The notes under the pieces are model-generated. The model had not been told where the DNA came from. It ran no database searches and saw only the letters and a program-made list of their open reading frames with translations. A stretch of DNA of 64,000 nucleotides from Nocardia veterana NBRC 100344. GTDB taxonomy: Bacteria > Actinomycetota > Actinomycetes > Mycobacteriales > Mycobacteriaceae. Location: assembly GCF_000308855.1 (NCBI RefSeq), contig NZ_BAGM01000096.1:1-64000 (forward strand), in the 5' to 3' direction. A program made the position numbers and the translations under genes. Shown here piece after piece: positions 56,093-64,000 of the stretch. Positions within the stretch are counted from its first letter, which is position 1, and each line of letters opens with the position of its first letter.

Positions 56093-57143
56093 CAATGGCT
56101 CCCATCGTGCGTTCCGGGGGGACGAAATCGGCGGCGTCGATGCCGTGGCCGGCCCATTTGTTCCACATCGCGCCGCGCCACCGCTGCGCCAGTTCCTCGT
56201 CGTCGGCGCCGGCGCGCAGCAGGGAACGCAGATCGTATTCCTGATCGCTGAACAGGCAGGACCGGATCATGCCGTCCGCGGTCAGGCGGGTGCGATCACA
56301 GTCCCCGCAGAATTGCCGGGTGACCGACGCGATGATGCCGACCGTCGCCGGCCCGCCGTCGACCAGCCAGGCTTCCGCGGGCGCGGCCGGATCGGTGCGA
56401 CCGGCCTCGGTGAGAGTGAACGCGGTACCCAGGACGTCGAGCAGTTCGGCCGCGGTGACCATATTCGCGCGAGCCCATTCGTGATCGGCATCGAGCGGCA
56501 TCTCCTCGATGAACCGCAGCTCACAGCCTTCGTCCAGGCACCAGCGCAGGAGATCGGCTGCGCCGGACAGGGTTTCGCGCATCAGCACGGCGTTGACCTT
56601 GACCGGCGCGAGCCCCGCCGCATGGGCCGCGCGGATACCGGCGAGCACCGAGCCCAGCCGATCGCGGCGGGTGAGCCGGGCAAATCCGGCTCGGTCGACG
56701 GTATCCAGGGATACGTTCACCCGGCCGAGCCCGGCGGCGGCGAGCGCGGCGGCCCGATATTGCAGGCCGACGCCGTTGGTGGTCATCGCCAGCGGTGTTT
56801 CGGGCACGGCCGCATGGCATCCCGCGACGATTCGTTCCAGATCGCGCCGCATCAGCGGTTCACCACCGGTGAAGCGCACCTCACGCACTCCCAGCTGCCG
56901 GACCGCGAGCGTCACCAGGCGGATGATCTCGTCGGCGGAGAGCAATTCGTCACCGGGAATGGCGGGCAGCCCCTCCTCCGGCATGCAGTAGGTACACCGC
57001 AGCGAGCACTTCTCGGTGATCGACACCCGCAGATCCCGCGCCACGCGGCCGAATTTGTCGACCAGGAGGTCGCTGTCGGGCCGTCCGTCCAGCGAGGGCC
57101 GCCCGCCCCGGACGGCGGGAATCCCCATGAGAACGACGGTCAC
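56085..57143 (-). CDS. moaA: GTP 3',8-cyclase MoaA (radical SAM)
   Basis: 352 residues. The radical-SAM cluster CxxxCxxC is [18 protein letters not shown], followed by [17 protein letters not shown]. The second cluster is [18 protein letters not shown] (Cys-x2-Cys...Cys). The protein ends MGAIGG, the functional Gly-Gly tail. It converts GTP to 3',8-cyclo-GTP, the first step of molybdenum cofactor synthesis. The start is GTG 57143 with a G-rich ribosome binding site; ATG 57128 is possible. It is divergent from moeA. Confidence 0.96.
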   Translation of the reverse strand: MTVVLMGIPAVRGGRPSLDGRPDSDLLVDKFGRVARDLRVSITEKCSLRCTYCMPEEGLPAIPGDELLSADEIIRLVTLAVRQLGVREVRFTGGEPLMRRDLERIVAGCHAAVPETPLAMTTNGVGLQYRAAALAAAGLGRVNVSLDTVDRAGFARLTRRDRLGSVLAGIRAAHAAGLAPVKVNAVLMRETLSGAADLLRWCLDEGCELRFIEEMPLDADHEWARANMVTAAELLDVLGTAFTLTEAGRTDPAAPAEAWLVDGGPATVGIIASVTRQFCGDCDRTRLTADGMIRSCLFSDQEYDLRSLLRAGADDEELAQRWRGAMWNKWAGHGIDAADFVPPERTMGAIGG

Positions 57144-57268
57144 TCCCCCATTATGGCGGTCGGCCCCACCTCACGTCCCCCGACTCACCACCTGTGAGGC
57201 CAGGCCTGCCGCGGGCCGAGACCCGCCGCAGCGAAGCGGAGGCCGATAGCACAGCTAGGCTGACAGCT

Positions 57269-58474
57269 ATGAATACCCGCCCTGCGACCGCGTCGGTTCG
57301 GTCCGTGGAGGAGCATCGGGACCGCATCGAGCAGCTGCTGCGTCCGCTGGCGGTTCGCGATGTCGAGCAGTTGGCGCTGCACGGTGCGCGCGGGCGGATG
57401 CTGGCCGAGGATGTGATGTCCCCGCTGGATCTGCCGGTGTTCCGGAATTCCGGGATGGACGGCTATGCGGTGCGAGCGGAGTCGGTGGCGGTGACACCGG
57501 TGACGTTGCCGGTCGCCGGCGTGGTCGCCGCGGGGCAGGGCGGCCTGGACCGGCTGCCGACGGGGACGGCGGTGAAGGTGATGACCGGCGCGCCCGTTCC
57601 GCCGGGCGCCGACTGTGTGATCCCGGTGGAGGACACTCGGCCCGGTGACGGCGTGGTGACCATCGAACGTGGCCGTAGCGCAGGCGATTTCGTGCGGGAG
57701 CCGGGCGCCGACATCCGGCGCGGTGAGCTGCTGGTCGCGGCGGGCACCGTGCTGGCTCCGCATCGGATCGCCGCGCTGGCCGCCGTGGGCGTCGCCGAGG
57801 TGACGGTGGCGCGACGGGTGCGTGCGGCGGTACTGACCACCGGCGACGAGCTGGTGTCGGCGGGGGTGGCGTTGCGGCCGGGGCAGATCTACAACTCCAA
57901 CGGCATCGCGTTGGCATCGGCGCTGGGCGCCAACGGCATCGACGTGGTGGATGTGTCCCACAGCCGGGACGACGCGACCGAGTTCCGCCGGAAGTTGGCG
58001 GTGGCGACCGCGGCGGCGGATGTGGTGTTCACCTCGGGCGGGGTGTCGCAGGGTGATTTCGAGGTGGTCAAGGAGGTCTTGGCCGGCTGCGGCGGCGAGT
58101 TCGGGGCGGTGGCGGTCCAGCCCGGCGGCCCGCAGGGGCTCACCGTGGTCGACGGGGTACCGGTTCTGAGTTTTCCGGGTAATCCGGTGAGCACGATGGT
58201 GTCGTTCGAGGTGTTCGCGCGGCCGGTGCTGCGGGCGCTGAGCGGCCTGCGGGCAGTGCCGGTTCACGATGTGCCACTGGTGGATTCGGTGCGCTCCCCG
58301 GCGGGGCGCCGGCAGTTCCTGCGTGGCCGGCTGACCGATGCCGGGGTGCGCCCGGTGTCGGGTCCCGGTTCGCATCTGGTGGCGGCGATGGCGCAGGCGG
58401 ATGTGTTGATCGATATTCCGGCGGAGGTGACCGCGGTGGCGGCCGGTGCGATGGTGAGGGTGCGCGAGCTGTGA
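57269..58474 (+). CDS. moeA: Molybdopterin molybdotransferase MoeA
   Basis: 401 residues. Signatures include EDVMSPLDLPVFRNSGMDGYAVRAES, GTAVKVMTGAPVPPGADCVIPVE, VAVLTTGDELVSAG-type RAAVLTTGDELVSAG, DVVFTSGGVSQGDFEVVKEVL and LSFPGNPVSTMVSFEVF. It inserts molybdate into adenylylated molybdopterin. No ribosome binding site precedes ATG 57269; a TAGGCT -10-like box about 8 nt upstream suggests a leaderless transcript. It overlaps the moaC-mog gene by 4 nt. Confidence 0.95.
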   Translation: MNTRPATASVRSVEEHRDRIEQLLRPLAVRDVEQLALHGARGRMLAEDVMSPLDLPVFRNSGMDGYAVRAESVAVTPVTLPVAGVVAAGQGGLDRLPTGTAVKVMTGAPVPPGADCVIPVEDTRPGDGVVTIERGRSAGDFVREPGADIRRGELLVAAGTVLAPHRIAALAAVGVAEVTVARRVRAAVLTTGDELVSAGVALRPGQIYNSNGIALASALGANGIDVVDVSHSRDDATEFRRKLAVATAAADVVFTSGGVSQGDFEVVKEVLAGCGGEFGAVAVQPGGPQGLTVVDGVPVLSFPGNPVSTMVSFEVFARPVLRALSGLRAVPVHDVPLVDSVRSPAGRRQFLRGRLTDAGVRPVSGPGSHLVAAMAQADVLIDIPAEVTAVAAGAMVRVREL

Positions 58475-59571
58475 GCGATGTATCGCATATCCATGCTGAA
58501 GGTCCGTCGCATGTCCATGCGGAAGGTCTGTCGCATGTCGATGCGGAAGGCCGTGCCCGCATGGTGGATGTGAGCGCGAAAGCGGACTCGGCCCGGGTGG
58601 CGGTCGCGGCGGGCATGCTGCGCACGACCCCGGAGGTGGTTGCGCTGGTGCGGGCGGACGACATGCCGAAGGCGGATGTGCTGTCCACCGCCCGGATCGC
58701 CGGCATCTCGGGGGCGAAGAAGACCTCGGAGCTGATTCCGCTGTGCCATCAGTTGGCGCTGTCGTCGGTGGATGTGCGTTTCGGTTTCACCGAGGATGCG
58801 ATCACGATCGAGGCGCGGGCGAAGACGAAGGGCCCCACGGGTGTGGAAATGGAGGCGCTGACCGCGGTCGCGATCGCCGGGCTCACCCTGCACGACATGG
58901 TCAAGGCGGTGGACCCGGCAGCGGTCCTGGACGGCGTGCGGCTGCTCACCAAGGACGGCGGCAAGCGCGGTCATTGGGAGCGCCCCGGCGGCCGAGCGGA
59001 ACCCGACGCGGCGTCGGCCGATCATGCGCACCGGGACGGGGCCGCGGCCGCGGAGGCGATCCATTCCGGCCCGGCCGCACCATCGTCCGGCGGGCGTCCA
59101 CGGTCCGCCGCGATCGTCGTCGCCTCGACCGGCGCCGCCGCCGGCACCCGAGTGGACACCACCGGCCCGGTGCTCGTCGATTGGCTTGCCGGACTGGGAT
59201 TCTCGGTGCGGGGTCCGCTGATCTACCCCGACGCCGACATCGCGGCCGGACTGCGCGATGCGCTCGACGGTGCGCCGAATCTGGTCATCACCACCGGCGG
59301 CACCGGCGCCTCCCCGACGGACGGCACGCCGGAAGCGACACTGGCCGTGCTGGATCGGGAACTGCCGGGGGTAGCCGAGCTGATCAGGCAACGCGGTACC
59401 GCCGTATTTCCGTTGGCGGCACTGAGCCGTGGCGTGGCGGGATTGTCCGGCACGACGGTGATCGTGAACCTGCCCGGTTCGCCGGGTGGGGTTCGGGACG
59501 GGATCGCGGTGCTGGAACCGTTGCTGGACCATCTGCTGGCCCAGGTCGCCGGAGGGGGGCGTCATGAGTGA
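58471..59571 (+). CDS. Fusion of MoaC and MogA/MoaB domains (cyclic pyranopterin synthase / molybdopterin adenylyltransferase)
   Basis: 366 residues. Residues about 1-30 contain three copies of an octapeptide (SH[IV][HD]AEG). MoaC follows (RMVDVSAKADSARVAVAAGMLRTTPEVV; GAKKTSELIPLCHQLALSSVDVRF; AKTKGPTGVEMEALTAVAIAGLTLHDMVK). A polar linker (about 172-210) leads to a MogA/MoaB domain (AAIVVASTGAAAGTRVDTTGPVLVDWL; LVITTGGTGASPTDGTPEATLAVLDRELPG). It joins pyranopterin formation with molybdopterin adenylylation in one chain. The GTG start overlaps moeA. Confidence 0.93.
   Translation: MSDVSHIHAEGPSHVHAEGLSHVDAEGRARMVDVSAKADSARVAVAAGMLRTTPEVVALVRADDMPKADVLSTARIAGISGAKKTSELIPLCHQLALSSVDVRFGFTEDAITIEARAKTKGPTGVEMEALTAVAIAGLTLHDMVKAVDPAAVLDGVRLLTKDGGKRGHWERPGGRAEPDAASADHAHRDGAAAAEAIHSGPAAPSSGGRPRSAAIVVASTGAAAGTRVDTTGPVLVDWLAGLGFSVRGPLIYPDADIAAGLRDALDGAPNLVITTGGTGASPTDGTPEATLAVLDRELPGVAELIRQRGTAVFPLAALSRGVAGLSGTTVIVNLPGSPGGVRDGIAVLEPLLDHLLAQVAGGGRHE
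58483..58554. repeat. Three tandem 24-bp units at the start of moaC-mog
   Basis: Units 58483-58506, 58507-58530 and 58531-58554 each encode an octapeptide SH(I/V)(H/D)AEG(P/L/R). The third coincides with the normal MoaC N-terminus, so the first two look like duplications of it. The array keeps the reading frame. Confidence 0.9.
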
Positions 59572-59989
59572 ATCCCGGCCGTTCGCCCGCATCAGCGATC
59601 AGCCGCTGCGGCCCGAGGAGGTCGAGCAGGCGGTGACCGGGCCCGAGCACGGCGCGGTCGTGGTCTTCACCGGCATGGTTCGCAATCACGATGGCGGACA
59701 GGCGGTTTCGGCACTGGAGTATTCGGCGCATCCGGAGGCGGAGAAGTTCCTGGCGCGGGTCTGCGCCGAGGTCGCCGAATCCTCGGGGCTGCCGGTCGCG
59801 GCGGTCCACCGGGTCGGGGCGCTCACGATCGGCGATCTGGCGATTGCGGTGGCGGTCGCGGCACCGCATCGGCGCGAAGCCTTCCGGACGTGTGCCGAGC
59901 TCGTGGATCGGATCAAACACGAGGTGCCGATCTGGAAGCGGCAATTGTTCGCCGACGGCATGTCCGAATGGGTCAACGCCTGCGGATAG
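59564..59989 (+). CDS. moaE: Molybdopterin synthase large subunit MoaE
   Basis: 141 residues. GAVVVFTGMVRNHDGGQAVSALEYSAHPEAEKFLARVCAEVAE, VAAVHRVGALTIGDLAIAVAVAAPHRREAFRTCAELVDRIKHEVPIWKRQLFADG are MoaE signatures, including the catalytic Lys pair in KHEVPIWKRQ. With MoaD it converts precursor Z to molybdopterin. GGAGG precedes ATG 59564, which overlaps the fusion gene by 8 nt. Confidence 0.96.
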   Translation: MSESRPFARISDQPLRPEEVEQAVTGPEHGAVVVFTGMVRNHDGGQAVSALEYSAHPEAEKFLARVCAEVAESSGLPVAAVHRVGALTIGDLAIAVAVAAPHRREAFRTCAELVDRIKHEVPIWKRQLFADGMSEWVNACG

Positions 59990-59992
59990 CGG

Positions 59993-60469
59993 TTACCGAG
60001 CGGTTCGGCCCGGGTCGCCTTCGGCCGCGGCGTCCGTTCCGCCGTCGGTGAGATTGGCCTCGATCCGGCGTAGGGCGCGGACCAGTGCGGCGCGTTCGGC
60101 GGCGCTGAACGAGGTCAGCGCCCGCTCGGTCAATCGGGCACTCTCGGTTTCGATCTCGCGCTCCAGTGCCCGGCCTCGTTCGGTCAGATACAACCGGACC
60201 AGGCGACGGTCGGTGGGATGCGGTTCCCGGCGTACCAGCCCGGCGGTTTCCATCCGCGTGGTCGCGCGGGTCACCGTCGGCGTCGCCAGGCCCAGTTGCT
60301 TGGCGACCTGGCCCGGGGTCAGGCCGTCCTCCTGCCAGAGTCGGCGCAGGATGAACTGCTGTCCCTCGTACACGCCGTGCCGGGCGTACGCGGTGGCCGC
60401 CGCCACGGCGAGGGCATGTTTGGTGGACCAGAACGCGGTCTGGAAATCGTCGGCGGTCTCGTCGGTCAT
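59993..60469 (-). CDS. MarR-family transcriptional regulator
   Basis: 158 residues. The winged helix is VYEGQQFILRRLWQEDGLTPGQVAKQLGLATPTVTRATTRMETAGLVRREPHPTDRRLVRLYLTERGRAL, with an E-rich dimerisation tail. It is divergent from the LLM oxidoreductase across 88 bp containing an inverted repeat, so that gene is its likely target. It ends 3 bp from the convergent moaE stop. Confidence 0.93.
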   Translation of the reverse strand: MTDETADDFQTAFWSTKHALAVAAATAYARHGVYEGQQFILRRLWQEDGLTPGQVAKQLGLATPTVTRATTRMETAGLVRREPHPTDRRLVRLYLTERGRALEREIETESARLTERALTSFSAAERAALVRALRRIEANLTDGGTDAAAEGDPGRTAR

Positions 60470-60498
60470 GGTGCGTTAAGCGTAGAGGTGTTGAATTC

Positions 60499-60535
60499 GT
60501 TAGCCGACTCACGATATTGTCATTGTCCGGCTAAC
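60499..60535. promoter_or_regulatory. Inverted repeat between MarR and LLM oxidoreductase genes
   Basis: GTTAGCCG (60499-60506) and CGGCTAAC (60528-60535) are perfect inverse copies 21 bp apart. They flank the centre of the divergent promoter region and could be half-sites for the adjacent MarR protein. Confidence 0.45.
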
Positions 60536-60557
60536 AAAATTGCGACAGGAGACTCTC

Positions 60558-61469
60558 GTGAAACTCGGCATCGCCGTCACCGATTTCTCATGGCCGGTCG
60601 CCACCGGCGACATCGCCTCGACCGTCACCGATATCGCGCATCGCGCCGACACCGCCGGGATCGACAGCCTGTGGGTGATGGACCACTTCTTCCAGATCGG
60701 CATCAGCGGCCGACCACCGGAATCACCCATGCTCGAGGCCTATGCGGCGCTGGGCTTTCTGGCCGGAATCACCACGAACATCCGGCTCGGCACCCTGGTC
60801 ACCGCGGTGCCCTACCGGCATCCCGGCGTCCTGATCAAATCCGCGACCACGCTCGACGTCCTCAGCGGCGGCCGGCTGATCTTCGGTGTCGGCGCGGGCG
60901 CTCCGTTCGATCCGCAGCCGATGGGCCAGGCCACATCGTTCGAGGCCGAGGGGCTCGGTATTCCCTTCCCGCCGCTGGCGCGGCGCTTCGAACAACTCGA
61001 GGAGCTGCTGCAGATCGCCCATCGAATGTGGAGTGGAGACGAAACGACCTATCGCGGACGGCATTACGAGCTCGCCCGACCACTGAACTCACCGAATTCG
61101 GTGCAGCGACCGCATCCGCCGATCCTGATCGGTGGCAGCGGTGAACGCAAGACGCTGCGACTGGTCGCCCGCTACGGCGACGCCTGCAATCTGTTCCATC
61201 TGCCCGGCTCCGGCTATGCCGACGATCTGGCCCACAAGCTCGGGGTGCTGCGCCGCCACTGCGACGAGGCCGGCCGCGACTACGCCGAGATCGAGAAGAC
61301 CGTCACCGCGGCACTCGATCTCGACGCGGACGCGGAATCACTGCTGGACCAGCTGAAGGCGCTGACCGACACCGGAATCGACCATGTGATACTGGGGCCG
61401 GACGGCCCGTGGACACCGGCACGACTGGACCGGATCATCGCATTGCTTCCCGAGATTCACTCGCTCTGA
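60558..61469 (+). CDS. LLM-class F420-dependent oxidoreductase
   Basis: 303 residues of luciferase-like TIM barrel. VTDIAHRADTAGIDSLWVMDHFFQIGI, LGFLAGITTNIRLGTLVTAVPYRHPGVLIKSATTLDVLSGGRLIFGVGAGAPFD, RRFEQLEELLQIAHRMWSGDETTYRGRHYEL and HPPILIGGSGERKTLRLVARYGDACNLF are typical. The GVGAG region and the absence of FMN-monooxygenase markers favour F420; the substrate is unknown. GTG 60558 has AGGAG at 8-nt spacing. It is probably repressed by the divergent MarR protein. Confidence 0.92.
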   Translation: MKLGIAVTDFSWPVATGDIASTVTDIAHRADTAGIDSLWVMDHFFQIGISGRPPESPMLEAYAALGFLAGITTNIRLGTLVTAVPYRHPGVLIKSATTLDVLSGGRLIFGVGAGAPFDPQPMGQATSFEAEGLGIPFPPLARRFEQLEELLQIAHRMWSGDETTYRGRHYELARPLNSPNSVQRPHPPILIGGSGERKTLRLVARYGDACNLFHLPGSGYADDLAHKLGVLRRHCDEAGRDYAEIEKTVTAALDLDADAESLLDQLKALTDTGIDHVILGPDGPWTPARLDRIIALLPEIHSL

Positions 61470-62506
61470 TCGGCGCCGTCCCGAGGGACATACCGCCACA
61501 CCGGCAACAGCGCCTGTTCGTCGAGCGGTTCGGCGCCGGTGTGCGCGGTCGCGTGCAGACGTGCGGTGGCGGCATGGGTATCCAGACCGGCTCCGATGAG
61601 TACCAATCGCGTTTCCCGCGACTCGCCACGGCTCCAGGGCGCGGGCTCGAACACGACGTGCCGCCCGACCATGTGCAGCAGAAACTTTCGGTTCTCCCCG
61701 CGGACGCCGAACGCGGTGGCCCCCTTGGCGCGGAACAGGCCCGGCGGCGGATCCTCCAGGAACCCCACCAGGCCGCGTGGATCGAGATCCGTTGTGCTGG
61801 TGAACGATACGCTGTCGTATCCGTCGTGCAGGTGATGGTGATCGGGTTCGTCGTGGTCGTGATCGTCGAGCAGTTCGTCGAACGACAGTTGCTGTGCCAC
61901 CAGCGGTTCGGCCCGCTCGGGAACGTCGAACAGCAGTCGTGGATCGACGCGGCCGTGGGCGGTGGCGTACACCGGTACCGGTCCGACGATCCGCTCGATC
62001 TCGGCGCGCAGGGCGGCCAGCCGGTCGGCAGGCACCCGGTCGGCCTTGTTGAGCACGATCAGATCGGCCAGCCGCAGATGGGTGACGAGTTCGGGATGCC
62101 GGTCGCGGCTGTCGTCGAAATGTTCGGCGTCGACCACCTCGATCAGGCCGCCGTAGCGGATGCGGGGATTCTCGCTGCCGATCACCATGCGGATCAGGTT
62201 GCGGGGTTCGGCCAGCCCGCTGGCCTCCACCACGATCACATCGATGCCGTGCCGCGGTTCGGCCAGCCGGGCGAACATCTCGTCGAGTTCGCCCACGTCG
62301 ACGGCACAGCAGACACAGCCGTTGCCCAGCGAGACCATCGCGTCGACCTGGCCCGCGACCAACATCGCATCGATGTTGACCGCGCCGAAATCGTTGACCA
62401 CCACTCCGATCCGGGCCTCCCGCCGCCGCAGCAGGTGGTTCAGCAGCGTGGTCTTTCCGGCCCCCAGAAATCCCGCGACCACCAGAACAGGTATGCGCCG
62501 ATCCAT
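61457..62506 (-). CDS. CobW/G3E-family GTPase (putative metallochaperone)
   Basis: 349 residues. The P-loop VAGFLGAGKTTLLNHLL, the CxCC metal site GNGCVCCAVDVGEL, the G3-like VVEASGLAEPRNL, and LNKADRVPADRL are G3E features. A His/Asp-rich linker (LDDHDHDEPDHHHLHDGYD, about 218-236) precedes the CobW_C domain (GRHVVFEPAPWSRGESRETRLVLIGAGLDTHAA). It may insert zinc, cobalt or another metal into a client. The stop overlaps the convergent LLM gene by 13 nt. No Zur box was seen before it. Confidence 0.92.
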   Translation of the reverse strand: MDRRIPVLVVAGFLGAGKTTLLNHLLRRREARIGVVVNDFGAVNIDAMLVAGQVDAMVSLGNGCVCCAVDVGELDEMFARLAEPRHGIDVIVVEASGLAEPRNLIRMVIGSENPRIRYGGLIEVVDAEHFDDSRDRHPELVTHLRLADLIVLNKADRVPADRLAALRAEIERIVGPVPVYATAHGRVDPRLLFDVPERAEPLVAQQLSFDELLDDHDHDEPDHHHLHDGYDSVSFTSTTDLDPRGLVGFLEDPPPGLFRAKGATAFGVRGENRKFLLHMVGRHVVFEPAPWSRGESRETRLVLIGAGLDTHAATARLHATAHTGAEPLDEQALLPVWRYVPRDGADQSE

Positions 62507-62536
62507 TCGGCCGAGCTTACCCAGGCGCGGACGCGC

Positions 62537-62573
62537 CGATGCCCGCCCCTTCGCGCGGGCGGGGCGGGCATCG
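62537..62573 (-). terminator. Hairpin terminator of the amidase gene
   Basis: A 13-bp stem (62537-62549 with 62561-62573) with an 11-nt loop lies 16 bp past the TGA/TAG expected for the intact amidase (62589). It also separates it from the CobW gene start at 62506. Confidence 0.75.
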
Positions 62574-62588
62574 ACCGGGACGCTCGGG

Positions 62589-63150
62589 CTACTTACCGGG
62601 CCCCAGGAGGGTGGAAACCAGGGTGTAGGCGAGATTCACCAATTCGGAGTTCAGCGCGCTCTCGTCCATGCCGAGCGATTTCGCCAGCGGAAGCAGCAGC
62701 TGCATCGCCGTGGTGGCGAGTTCACCGGCCCCCGAACCCGTTCCGGGCTTGCTCTGCGTTCCCGTCCCGGCCTGGCCGGGTGCGGCCTGTCCGTGTGTAC
62801 CCGGTGTGGTCGAGGTCCGCGGCGCCACCCCGGATGTGCTCGGATCGCTGTTCGAATACGTTCCCGGCGCGGTCCGGTACGTCGCATCCGGGGCGGTCGC
62901 CGGATTCGACCCCGGCGTCGCCGGCGACGGTGCCGCCGGCCGGGTATCACCGGGAGCCGGGGCGCCGCGCAGGGCGTCGGTGGCCGAATGCGGTTGCGGA
63001 ACAGTCGAACCGGGCGCTGCGGCGGACGGCGGCGTCGCCCCTGGCGATGCCGGATTCTGCGGCACGCTCGGAGCGGAGTTCGCCGCCGCGCCCGGCACGG
63101 CACCGTCCGACGCACTCGGCAGCGAGTTCTGCCCCGCGCCAGGGGCGGGG
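62589..63150 (-). other. Displaced coding segment: Pro/Ala-rich linker and C-terminal helix of the amidase in the -1-shifted frame
   Basis: In the frame ending at 62589 the translation is protein-like: PAPGAGQNSLPSASDGAVPGAAANSAPSVPQNPASPGATPPSAAAPGS, a Thr/Pro/Ser-rich stretch, and then an amphipathic C-terminus ELATTAMQLLLPLAKSLGMDESALNSELVNLAYTLVSTLLG. The amidase frame over the same DNA is nearly pure Arg/Pro, a composition expected of a wrong frame in high-GC DNA. This segment is therefore probably the true C-terminus, separated by a 1-nt change near 63145-63160. Confidence 0.7.
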
Positions 63151-64000
63151 TCGGCGGCGCGCTCGACGTGGAGTTCTGCGCCGCATTCGGCGCGGGCGAC
63201 TCGGGCGCGGGTACCGCTTGCGGCGCGCCCGCAGGGCTGTCGGCCGGCGTCGACGCGGCGGGCGAGGTACCCGGCGCCACCCCGATCAGATAGCCGACCA
63301 GCCCGGTCGTGATCGCGATCGCGTGTTTCAGCTGCCCGTCCGGCGTTTCCAGCAGCTTCGCGTCGTCGACGTTGGCGCCGTTGCCCATCTCGATGAATAC
63401 ATCGGGCACCTCGGTCAAGGCCGGACCCGCCACATCGGAGCGGGTCTGCAGGCCGTCGACCGCGCCGGCGTAGTTCGCCGGAGTGAACCCGGCCTGCACA
63501 TAGGCATCGCGGACCGACTTGGTGGCGGCCAGTCCGGGCCCGGACTGCGCCTGATTCGCCTTGACGTCCGGAATCGGCAGCTGCGGCACGATCAGGTGGA
63601 ATCCATGGTCCTGCTCGGGTGCGCCGTCGGCGTGGATGCTGACGGCCACGGCGGCACCCGAACGGTTGGCCGCGGCGGCACGTTCGTCGATGCAGCCGCC
63701 CCAGCCGGTGTCGTCCTGGCGGCTGAGCACGACGTGGGCGCCGAGCGCCTCCAACGACTGGCGCACGAGCTGCGCCACATTCCAGTTGACGGTGTGTTCG
63801 GCGATCCCGTTGCGAGTGGTCATCCCCGTGGTCTGGCACTCCTTGGTGCCGCCGCGGCCGTTGTCCACTTGCCGGTTCAGATCTTCGCTGTGGTTGGTGC
63901 CCTGATGGCCCGGGTCCAGAAATACCGTCTTACCGGCCAATTTCGTCGACATATCGGGATCTGCGGGTGCGGCCGGCGCGGCGAACGCGGCGGCGGGCAC
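62651..64000 (-). CDS. N-acetylmuramoyl-L-alanine amidase (Ami1/Rv3717-like), 5'-partial and probably frameshifted
   Basis: The first 240 residues form an Amidase_3 domain: VFLDPGHQGTN (zinc His), GGTKECQTTGMTTRNGIAEHTVNWNVAQLVRQSLEALGAHVVLSRQDDTGWGGCIDERAAAANRSGAAVAVSIHADGA (Glu and second His), and DVFIEMGNGANVDDAKLLETPDG (catalytic Glu). It cleaves the amide between muramic acid and L-alanine in peptidoglycan. The N-terminal signal peptide continues beyond the window. After about residue 285 the frame turns Arg-rich because the true Pro/Thr-rich tail lies in the next frame (62589-63150). Confidence 0.8.
   Translation of the reverse strand: MPAAAFAAPAAPADPDMSTKLAGKTVFLDPGHQGTNHSEDLNRQVDNGRGGTKECQTTGMTTRNGIAEHTVNWNVAQLVRQSLEALGAHVVLSRQDDTGWGGCIDERAAAANRSGAAVAVSIHADGAPEQDHGFHLIVPQLPIPDVKANQAQSGPGLAATKSVRDAYVQAGFTPANYAGAVDGLQTRSDVAGPALTEVPDVFIEMGNGANVDDAKLLETPDGQLKHAIAITTGLVGYLIGVAPGTSPAASTPADSPAGAPQAVPAPESPAPNAAQNSTSSAPPTPPLARGRTRCRVRRTVPCRARRRTPLRACRRIRHRQGRRRRPPQRPVRLFRNRIRPPTPCAAPRLPVIPGRRHRRRRRRGRIRRPPRMRRTGPRRERIRTAIRAHPGWRRGPRPHRVHTDRPHPARPGRERRASPERVRGPVNSPPRRCSCCFRWRNRSAWTRAR

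Noticed and set aside
58483-58554. CRISPR-like short repeats
   Set aside because: The 24-bp units are directly adjacent without spacers and lie in frame within a coding region.

Overview
The window is high-GC actinobacterial DNA, almost certainly from the Mycobacteriales and most likely a Nocardia or close relative. This is inferred from three things: gene order that follows the Mycobacterium tuberculosis Rv3026c-Rv3053c region as I remember it, strong G/C bias at third codon positions, and typical lineage genes (F420/deazaflavin enzymes, conservon, SigF/UsfX, class Ib ribonucleotide reductase). No rRNA, tRNA, CRISPR array, prophage or insertion sequence was recognised.

Layout. 1-9.97 kb: the N-terminus of an aldehyde dehydrogenase with a GAF regulator, a Ddn-type F420 enzyme and msrA, then a stress-signalling block. 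That block has a UsfX-like anti-sigma factor, SigF, a second RsbW-type kinase, a STAS antagonist with a SigF-type promoter, an operon of response regulator-PP2C phosphatase / CHASE3 histidine kinase / response regulator, and a PAS-ANTAR protein. 10-18.1 kb: two acyltransferases (Rv3026c/Rv3027c-like), the polymethylated glucan (MGLP) genes for GT4, GH57 and a methyltransferase, and divergent etfB-etfA. 18.1-27.6 kb: a variable stretch with a DUF1707 protein, a streptomycin-kinase-like phosphotransferase, a complete four-gene conservon, LysR/NDH-2, SDR/TetR and DUF1697.

27.6-40.9 kb: a block collinear with Rv3034c-Rv3044, containing a hexapeptide-repeat acyltransferase, a beta-propeller lipoprotein, two SAM enzymes, enoyl-CoA hydratase, NUDIX, ABC ATPase, a Pth2-like protein, serB, ctaD and a FecB-like lipoprotein. 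40.9-45.1 kb: small regulator/enzyme pairs (VOC/MarR; NmrA and SnoaL proteins with LysR). 45.2-53.4 kb: ribonucleotide reductase in two units (nrdF; nrdH-nrdI-nrdE), each with paired NrdR-box-like repeats. Between them lie a secreted protein, mgtE and a GIY-YIG/NUMOD3 homing endonuclease next to nrdE. A zinc-free ribosomal protein bL36 gene with a Zur-box-like site follows.

53.6-64 kb: NADPH:FMN reductase, TetR, nadE, a divergent molybdenum cofactor cluster (moaD-moaA / moeA, a moaC-mog fusion, moaE), MarR with an F420-dependent LLM enzyme, a CobW GTPase, and an Ami1-like peptidoglycan amidase whose Pro-rich tail is split by a frameshift and whose 5' end lies beyond the window.

Many operons use 4-nt ATGA/GTGA overlaps, and several starts were moved inward to codons with a Shine-Dalgarno sequence. 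Family assignments come from reading motifs; no database search was run.
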